Notes under the pieces: generated by a model
What the model saw: the letters and a program-made list of their open reading frames with translations, nothing else
What the model was told of the DNA's origin: nothing
Databases searched by the model: none
Shown: piece after piece, positions 6,929 through 11,624 of the stretch
How the letters are laid out: every line of letters begins with the position of its first letter
Numbering within the stretch: position 1 is the first letter of the stretch
Position numbers and translations under genes: made by a program
Source: Desulfuromusa sp.
GTDB lineage: Bacteria > Desulfobacterota > Desulfuromonadia > Desulfuromonadales > Geopsychrobacteraceae
Assembly: GCA_029933365.1 (NCBI GenBank)
Contig: JAOZOH010000088.1
Coordinates: 1 to 11,624, forward strand
Reading direction: 5' to 3'
Length of the DNA: 11,624 nucleotides

Positions 6929-8593
6929 ATGAAGTGTGACAAAATAAAACATCTCATCATTCTGCTTGGTTTGGTCGGAACCTTGTCTTTTGCTACTCAA
7001 GGTTATGCCAATATTTTAGCTACCAAACATAATCTATCGGTTAGTGGGCCGGGAACGATTACCGCAACCGACGAAGATCGAGTTTGTATTTTCTGTCACA
7101 CCCCGCATCAGGCTGCTGAAGTAACCTCGCTATGGAATCGGTCGTTGAGCAATGCCATCTATAACTTGTACGGTTCATCAACTCTTGTAGCCCAGCCTGG
7201 TCAACCGACCGGAGCATCACGCCTCTGCCTGAGCTGTCACGATGGCACCATTGCTATCGGTATGTTGGATGGGATGACTGAACCGATCCCGTTAACGGGG
7301 GGGATCACCACTATGCCATTCGGTTTATCAAATCTGGAAACAGATCTGTCTGATGACCACCCGATCTCTTTTGCCTACACATCTGCCTTGGCAGCTCAAA
7401 GTGGAGAATTGAAAGATCCACAAACCTTGCCTGCTGAAATCGATCTGGAAGATGGGCAGATGCTCCAATGCACCAGCTGTCATGATCCACATAAAGATCT
7501 GCACGGCAAGTTTCTAGTCATGAGTAATCTTAATTCTGCCCTCTGCGTTGCCTGTCATGACAAAACCGGCTGGTTACCCAGTACCCACGCAACAGATACA
7601 GCAACTGCCGAACAGGGGTGTGAAAATTGCCACCAGCCACATGGGGCTCCTGGCGCAAAGCATCTGCTACAGAGTGCTGTGGAAGAAGGAACTTGTTTGA
7701 CCAACTGTCATAACGGGATAGGTGATGGAATCAATATCCAGAACCCAAGTAATCAATTTTACAATCACCCGATGAATTACGCGACCGGGGTTCATGACAT
7801 CACCGAAAACCCCTTGACGATGGACAAGCACGTGGAGTGCGCCGATTGTCATAACCCGCATCAAGTTAATAACCAGGGAGCGCCACTAGATGATCCACCT
7901 TATGTGAATGGTCGACTGACTGGAGTCAAAGGAATCAGTATTTCCGGTGCGGTTCTTGAGCAAGCCAGCAATGAATATGAAGTCTGTTTTGGCTGTCATG
8001 CCGATAATGCTTTTGTCAGCAGTTTTGTTGTTCCGCGAATGATTCAGGAAACTAATGAACGCCTTAGATTCGACTCAAACAATCCGTCTTTCCATCCGGT
8101 TGCTGCAGTTGGAAAAAATACTAATGTTCCGAGTCTCAGACCGGGCTACAACATATCAAGCCGGATCTACTGTACCGATTGCCACGGCAGTGACAGCAGC
8201 GTGAAGGCGGGCGGCACCGGAGCTGATGGACCGCATGGGTCGATTTATCCACATATCCTGATTGCCCGGTATGAACAAGACAGCGACAATATTCCCTATA
8301 GTGTAACAAATTACAGTCTCTGCTTTCGTTGCCATGATCCGGATGCCCTGTTTAACCCGATGGTTTCTACTTTTGGCAATAGCCACAGAACTCATGTCAG
8401 AGGACACAATATTCCTTGCGCTGTCTGTCATGACCCACATGGAGTTCCTGCTGTTCTTGGGGCAACAGCAACTCATAATGCACATTTGATAAATTTTGAT
8501 ATCCGTTTTGTCGATCCAGCAACAGCAAATTATGATTCATTTACCAAAAACTGTACGGTGAGCTGCCATACAAACAATCCTAAATATTATTGA
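6929..8593 (+). CDS. Dodecaheme c-type cytochrome with OmcE-like N-terminal domain
   Basis: 554-residue exported cytochrome; GGAGG at 6919-6923 fixes the ATG. Signal peptide residues 1-27 (GYA cleavage). Ten CXXCH sites start at Cys53, 100, 181, 206, 231, 304, 353, 415, 465 and 497, and two CX3CH sites at Cys256 and Cys542, giving up to 12 hemes. Residues 28-211 reproduce the tetraheme subunit layout: His34 (mature residue 7), CIFCHTPH, SRLC..CHDGT, DHPISF, C..CHDPH and NSALC..CH. Residues 212-554 add eight hemes in a looser paired-CXXCH arrangement. It has no lipobox, so it is predicted to be soluble in the periplasm or exported. It could be a conduit cytochrome, an alternative wire subunit, or a cap or adaptor joining a filament to other proteins. 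The cytochrome call is firm; the exact role is not. Confidence 0.92.
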   Translation: MKCDKIKHLIILLGLVGTLSFATQGYANILATKHNLSVSGPGTITATDEDRVCIFCHTPHQAAEVTSLWNRSLSNAIYNLYGSSTLVAQPGQPTGASRLCLSCHDGTIAIGMLDGMTEPIPLTGGITTMPFGLSNLETDLSDDHPISFAYTSALAAQSGELKDPQTLPAEIDLEDGQMLQCTSCHDPHKDLHGKFLVMSNLNSALCVACHDKTGWLPSTHATDTATAEQGCENCHQPHGAPGAKHLLQSAVEEGTCLTNCHNGIGDGINIQNPSNQFYNHPMNYATGVHDITENPLTMDKHVECADCHNPHQVNNQGAPLDDPPYVNGRLTGVKGISISGAVLEQASNEYEVCFGCHADNAFVSSFVVPRMIQETNERLRFDSNNPSFHPVAAVGKNTNVPSLRPGYNISSRIYCTDCHGSDSSVKAGGTGADGPHGSIYPHILIARYEQDSDNIPYSVTNYSLCFRCHDPDALFNPMVSTFGNSHRTHVRGHNIPCAVCHDPHGVPAVLGATATHNAHLINFDIRFVDPATANYDSFTKNCTVSCHTNNPKYY

Positions 8594-8637
8594 TTAGGTA
8601 TCCAAACAACTGGTTGCTAAATGAGAGGAGTCGTTCT

Positions 8638-9177
8638 GTGAGCAGTCAAAAACCAATTAAATTGAGCTTCAGTACTGCCTTTCAGCTTAAATACTGCCTG
8701 ATTATTGCAGCTGTTTTTGCCTGTGCAAATTTTTTGCTTTATCTCCTGATGAACAAGACCCTTAGTGGCAGTTATCTGGAAAGTTTACGGACTCTCTACT
8801 TTCTGGATCAAAATCTGCCTTTTTATCTTTCAATCATTGCTCTCTTACAAATATTTTTCATTGTGGTTTTGACCCTGATCATCACTTTACTGGTTTCCCA
8901 TCAGATCGCTGGTCCAATTTTTCGCTATGAAAAAGTTCTGGGTCGAATTTCTGCCGGACAATTTCCGGAGCAAATATCAACCAGAGCTACAGACCAACTG
9001 AAACCGATGGTCGATTCCTTGAACGATCTCACAACATCTACACGCAATGTTTTTGGCAGCGCTCAGACTTTGAGTAACAACATCGAAGTGGATGCTGACT
9101 CTGAAACACTTCGTCAACAAATATCCAAGGTGCGCAAGAGTATGGGTAACTTTTATTCCGGGGAGACAAACCAGTGA
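8638..9177 (+). CDS. Two-TM HAMP-domain membrane protein without output domain (first)
   Basis: 179 residues from the GTG at 8638, chosen for the AGAGGAG at 8624-8630 seven bases before it; a TTG at 8590 overlapping the upstream stop would add 16 unlikely residues. Two membrane helices (about 19-38 and 62-86) enclose a short periplasmic loop of about 20 residues. A HAMP-like segment follows (about 87-135, with the IAGPIFRYEKVLGRISAGQFP region), then a short helical tail. There is no kinase, chemotaxis-signalling, cyclase or receiver domain. HAMP modules normally pass conformational signals from membrane helices to such a domain, so the protein either partners with another or uses HAMP as a structural coiled-coil. 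Its stop overlaps the GTG of the heptaheme gene by four bases, implying coupled translation and a joint inner-membrane complex. Confidence 0.8.
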   Translation: MSSQKPIKLSFSTAFQLKYCLIIAAVFACANFLLYLLMNKTLSGSYLESLRTLYFLDQNLPFYLSIIALLQIFFIVVLTLIITLLVSHQIAGPIFRYEKVLGRISAGQFPEQISTRATDQLKPMVDSLNDLTTSTRNVFGSAQTLSNNIEVDADSETLRQQISKVRKSMGNFYSGETNQ

Positions 9178-9971
9178 AAGGGCGACCGCTGGTTCTTTGC
9201 CTGATTGGACTTACCCTGGTTTCTCTGCTTTTTGGAGTCGTCCTCTGGGGCGGGCTCAAGGATCAGGGACATGAATTTTCTGGGCGCTGCAACCTGTGTC
9301 ATCTGACTCAACCGGAACAGGGGAAGCCAGGTCGATTCGCCCGTTCCATCAGCTTTTTATGCCTTAAATGTCACAATGTTCCGCAGGAGAATTCCCATCC
9401 GATTGGAATGGTGCCAAGTATGCAGGTTCCCGCAGGGTTCCTGCTCGACTGGAGCGGCAAGATGACCTGTGCCACCTGCCATGACCCACACTCTGGTGCT
9501 GATAATCAATATATGAGAACCGCAGCAAGAGGGCGGGATTTTTGCACCCTCTGTCACCAGGGATTGTTGCCGATGCAGGATCCGCATGTTGGAACCGTCA
9601 GCATCGCCCACGCCAAACGTGGTATTTACCATGATGACTCGACACTAGCTCAGATTCTGGATAAGTATTCAATAGAATGTTTGAGTTGTCATGACGGGGT
9701 GATTGCTTCGGATGCCAGCTATAAAATTGCCGGAGGGGATGCTTTGACTTATCAGCGTGATGGCCTGTCGCATCCGATCGGTATCGATTACCGAAAAGCA
9801 GCTTTGCATGATCGGGAACTGCGTCCGGTAGAGACACTTTCCCCCTATATCGCCCTTTATGACGGCAAAGTTGGCTGTGCTTCTTGTCACAATCCATACT
9901 CAAGCCAACACCGTATGCTGACCATGAACAATACTGGCAGCGCACTTTGTCTGGAATGTCATATAAAATAG
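9174..9971 (+). CDS. Membrane-anchored heptaheme c-type cytochrome
   Basis: 265 residues; GTG start with GGGAG at 9161-9165, overlapping the preceding stop by four bases. Residues 6-27 form one hydrophobic helix with no lipobox and no convincing cleavage site, so it probably anchors the protein in the inner membrane with the hemes in the periplasm. CXXCH sites start at Cys39, 63, 99, 124, 169, 235 and 259. The pattern is repeated: heme 2-like site, SHPIG, C..CHDPH, C..CH (63-128) and again C..CHDG, SHPIGIDY, C..CHNP, SALC..CHIK (169-265), each like hemes 2-4 of the tetraheme proteins. The C-terminal CHIK is identical to theirs. Lying between two HAMP membrane proteins, it is a candidate for taking electrons from the quinone pool side to the conduit or filament. 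That role is inference; it has no NapC/NrfH-specific feature I can point to. Confidence 0.88.
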   Translation: MKGRPLVLCLIGLTLVSLLFGVVLWGGLKDQGHEFSGRCNLCHLTQPEQGKPGRFARSISFLCLKCHNVPQENSHPIGMVPSMQVPAGFLLDWSGKMTCATCHDPHSGADNQYMRTAARGRDFCTLCHQGLLPMQDPHVGTVSIAHAKRGIYHDDSTLAQILDKYSIECLSCHDGVIASDASYKIAGGDALTYQRDGLSHPIGIDYRKAALHDRELRPVETLSPYIALYDGKVGCASCHNPYSSQHRMLTMNNTGSALCLECHIK

Positions 9972-9990
9972 AGTCACAGGAGATTTGCCC

Positions 9991-10542
9991 ATGGCACGTC
10001 CCAGTTTTTTTAAACGAAAATTTTTAATCAAAAAACAATTTCAGGGTCGCTTTATCCTTCTCTATTCCCTTGCCGTTTCTGGAATTGTCGGGCTGGGTAC
10101 TTATTTTCTGTTTTTACAAATCCGTGCTGCGGTTGAACAACACCTTTACTCAACCCACATAAAAATTGAGCGGGTGGGAGATTTCCTTGTCAATCTACTG
10201 TTCAGCGTCAATTTCTACATCATCCTCATCGTTGTTGTAGCGATCTTGATACTTTCACTGATTATTTTCAGAAGAATCAACAGTAATTTTTCCAGCATGG
10301 AAGAGACCATCCAGGCTATGGCAGAGGGTAATTTCAACGAGCCTTTTACCTGTGATGGTTGTTTCATGGAGGCTGGAGATTTGACCGCCATAATCGAACA
10401 GGCTCGGACAAATAACCTTACTCGTTTCGAGCAACTGAACGATGCACTAAATGATCTGGAGCAAGGATCTGCTGATCAGAAACTTTTGCAAAATGGAAAA
10501 GATAAACTTAAAAAATTGCTGGACAACATTTCATTGTCCTGA
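9991..10542 (+). CDS. Two-TM HAMP-domain membrane protein without output domain (second)
   Basis: 183 residues; AGGAG at 9978-9982 lies eight bases before the ATG at 9991, which is preferred to a TTG at 9985. A basic N-terminus (residues 8-20) leads to membrane helices at about 21-43 and 74-93, with a periplasmic loop of some 30 residues between them. A HAMP-like segment (about 94-140) and a charged helical tail (about 140-180) face the cytoplasm. Like the first HAMP protein it lacks any known signalling output domain. A cytoplasmic CDGC at 121-124 is not followed by His, so it is not a heme site; it could bind metal or form a disulfide, or be incidental. The two HAMP proteins may pair, since HAMP forms parallel four-helix bundles. 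Confidence 0.78.
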   Translation: MARPSFFKRKFLIKKQFQGRFILLYSLAVSGIVGLGTYFLFLQIRAAVEQHLYSTHIKIERVGDFLVNLLFSVNFYIILIVVVAILILSLIIFRRINSNFSSMEETIQAMAEGNFNEPFTCDGCFMEAGDLTAIIEQARTNNLTRFEQLNDALNDLEQGSADQKLLQNGKDKLKKLLDNISLS

Positions 10543-10575
10543 AACCTGCTGCTAAATTTCGACAGGAGCCTTTTA

Positions 10576-11550
10576 ATGCTGAAATCACTTGCTTTGTTAT
10601 TTATTTCAATTGCCATGAGTTTGACCTTTTTCTTCAATGCTGGAACCGTTATGGCGGAATCAACAATTGTTGCAAAAGTTGTTGATACTCCCGTGACTAT
10701 TTACGAACTGAACCGGGAGATGCAAAGAATCATACCGATGAATAGCAGCTTTCATAGTGGGATTTCTAAAGAAAAAATTGCTGAAGTAAGAGAAACATCC
10801 CTGAACAACCTGATCGATCAAGGCTATAAGGTTCAATATGCTTTGCAGCAGAATATTTCTGTTTCAAAGGCTGATCTGGACGAGCGGCTGGGAAAAGTTC
10901 ACGAAAAATTCCCAACGAAAAAAACACTACAAAAAGCTTTAGGTGAAGAGGATCTGAAAGATTTTTATGCCTCTGTCTCACGGATTTTGCTGGCAAAAAA
11001 AGCTGAAAAGGTGGCTATAGGGTCAAAATCGAAACTTTCTAAAGTTGAAATCCGCGATTTTTATGAACAGAATAAACGGATGTACAATCGGCCAAAACAG
11101 TATCGGGCCAGTGTCATTCTCATCAAGGTTGACCCAACACGGATTGCGACTGATAAGGAACCAGCACGCCTAAAAGCAGAAAGGTTGGCTGATCAGGCCA
11201 AAGCGGGGGAGGATTTTTATAATCTGGCTTATTACAATTCTGACGACCGAACAAAAATGGTTGGCGGAGATATCGGTTATTTCCATACCGGTCAGATTGC
11301 CAAAGAGATTGAAGATGCCATTGCTGATTTGAAACCGGGGGAGATTGCCGGCCCCATTGAAACGCGGGAAGGATTTAATATTATTAAATTGACCGAACTG
11401 AATCCACCCAAGCAGTTGCTGTTTGAAGAAGTCAAAGTGAAAATTCGCCAGCGGCAGGAGAAAAAAAAGTACGATACTTTGTATACAGAATGGATGATGG
11501 GATTGAAAAAAAACTACCCCCATGAGATTTTCCCCCTTGAGGGAGAATAA
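10576..11550 (+). CDS. Periplasmic SurA/parvulin-type peptidyl-prolyl cis-trans isomerase
   Basis: 324 residues; AGGAG at 10564-10568, seven bases before the ATG. Signal peptide residues 1-27, cut after VMA. A SurA-like helical chaperone part (about 30-140) is followed by one rotamase (PPIC) domain at about 175-275, with the family's GGDIGYF and PGEIAGPIETREGFNIIKL-type stretches, and a C-terminal basic helix (about 281-310). Such proteins bind unfolded exported proteins and speed proline isomerisation. As last gene of a cytochrome/barrel operon its clients are probably the barrel or the proline-bearing multiheme proteins rather than the general proteome. It has one rotamase domain, as in PrsA/PpiC-like proteins, where E. 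coli SurA has two. No lipobox is seen, so it should be soluble in the periplasm. Confidence 0.9.
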   Translation: MLKSLALLFISIAMSLTFFFNAGTVMAESTIVAKVVDTPVTIYELNREMQRIIPMNSSFHSGISKEKIAEVRETSLNNLIDQGYKVQYALQQNISVSKADLDERLGKVHEKFPTKKTLQKALGEEDLKDFYASVSRILLAKKAEKVAIGSKSKLSKVEIRDFYEQNKRMYNRPKQYRASVILIKVDPTRIATDKEPARLKAERLADQAKAGEDFYNLAYYNSDDRTKMVGGDIGYFHTGQIAKEIEDAIADLKPGEIAGPIETREGFNIIKLTELNPPKQLLFEEVKVKIRQRQEKKKYDTLYTEWMMGLKKNYPHEIFPLEGE

Positions 11551-11577
11551 AAAACTGGAAGTTTGCCTCTTCATCAG

Positions 11578-11618
11578 TGAAAAGGCACCTCAAACGAGAT
11601 GCCTTTTCATTTCTATAT
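11578..11618 (+). terminator. Rho-independent terminator closing the operon
   Basis: TGAAAAGGCA (11578-11587) pairs exactly with TGCCTTTTCA (11600-11609). A CTC/GAG pairing inside the loop can lengthen the stem. A T-rich stretch (11605-11618), interrupted by C and A, follows. It lies 28 bases after the isomerase stop and is less canonical than the terminator at 1750-1786 but well placed. Confidence 0.75.
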
Positions 11619-11624
11619 CTTGTT

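Noticed and set aside
10351..10362. Heme site in the second HAMP protein (CDGC)
   Set aside because: It is followed by Phe and not His, and lies on the cytoplasmic side, where c-type heme is not attached.

Overview
The window looks like part of a dissimilatory metal- or electrode-reducing bacterium of the Desulfuromonadales/Geobacter type. The grounds are the density of multiheme c-type cytochromes (32 heme-binding motifs in five proteins: 30 CXXCH and 2 CX3CH), NHL-repeat lipoproteins, 'naked' HAMP proteins and a sigma-54 promoter. Taxonomy is inferred from gene style only; no marker gene is present. All genes are on the + strand, with no sign of mobile elements, tRNA, rRNA or CRISPR.

Region 1 (about 41-1786) holds two secreted tetraheme cytochromes, each with its own leader and transcription signals. 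Both carry the heme and histidine layout I associate with OmcE, the tetraheme subunit of Geobacter extracellular cytochrome filaments. The 369-bp gap between them has a near-perfect sigma-54 promoter (939-954), a perfect 15-bp-arm dyad in enhancer position (866-897) and another long inverted repeat (780-819). A strong Rho-independent terminator (1750-1786) closes the second gene.

Region 2 (about 1973-11550, terminator 11578-11609) is a tight operon of nine genes: NHL-repeat lipoprotein, pentaheme lipoprotein cytochrome, outer-membrane beta-barrel, second NHL-repeat lipoprotein, dodecaheme cytochrome, HAMP membrane protein, membrane-anchored heptaheme cytochrome, second HAMP membrane protein, and a SurA/parvulin-type prolyl isomerase. 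A sigma-70-like promoter lies just upstream (1908-1937).

Interpretation (inference): the two tetraheme proteins are candidate conductive-filament subunits, and the nine-gene operon is a candidate machine that matures, exports and electrically wires them. The heptaheme protein would sit at the inner membrane, the pentaheme lipoprotein and beta-barrel at the outer membrane, the beta-propellers would act as scaffold or surface adaptors, and the isomerase would assist folding of periplasmic or outer-membrane clients. Two operon cytochromes contain recognisable copies of the filament-subunit heme pattern fused to extra hemes, which suggests dedicated base, adaptor or cap proteins. The functions of the NHL and HAMP proteins in such a system are not known to me.
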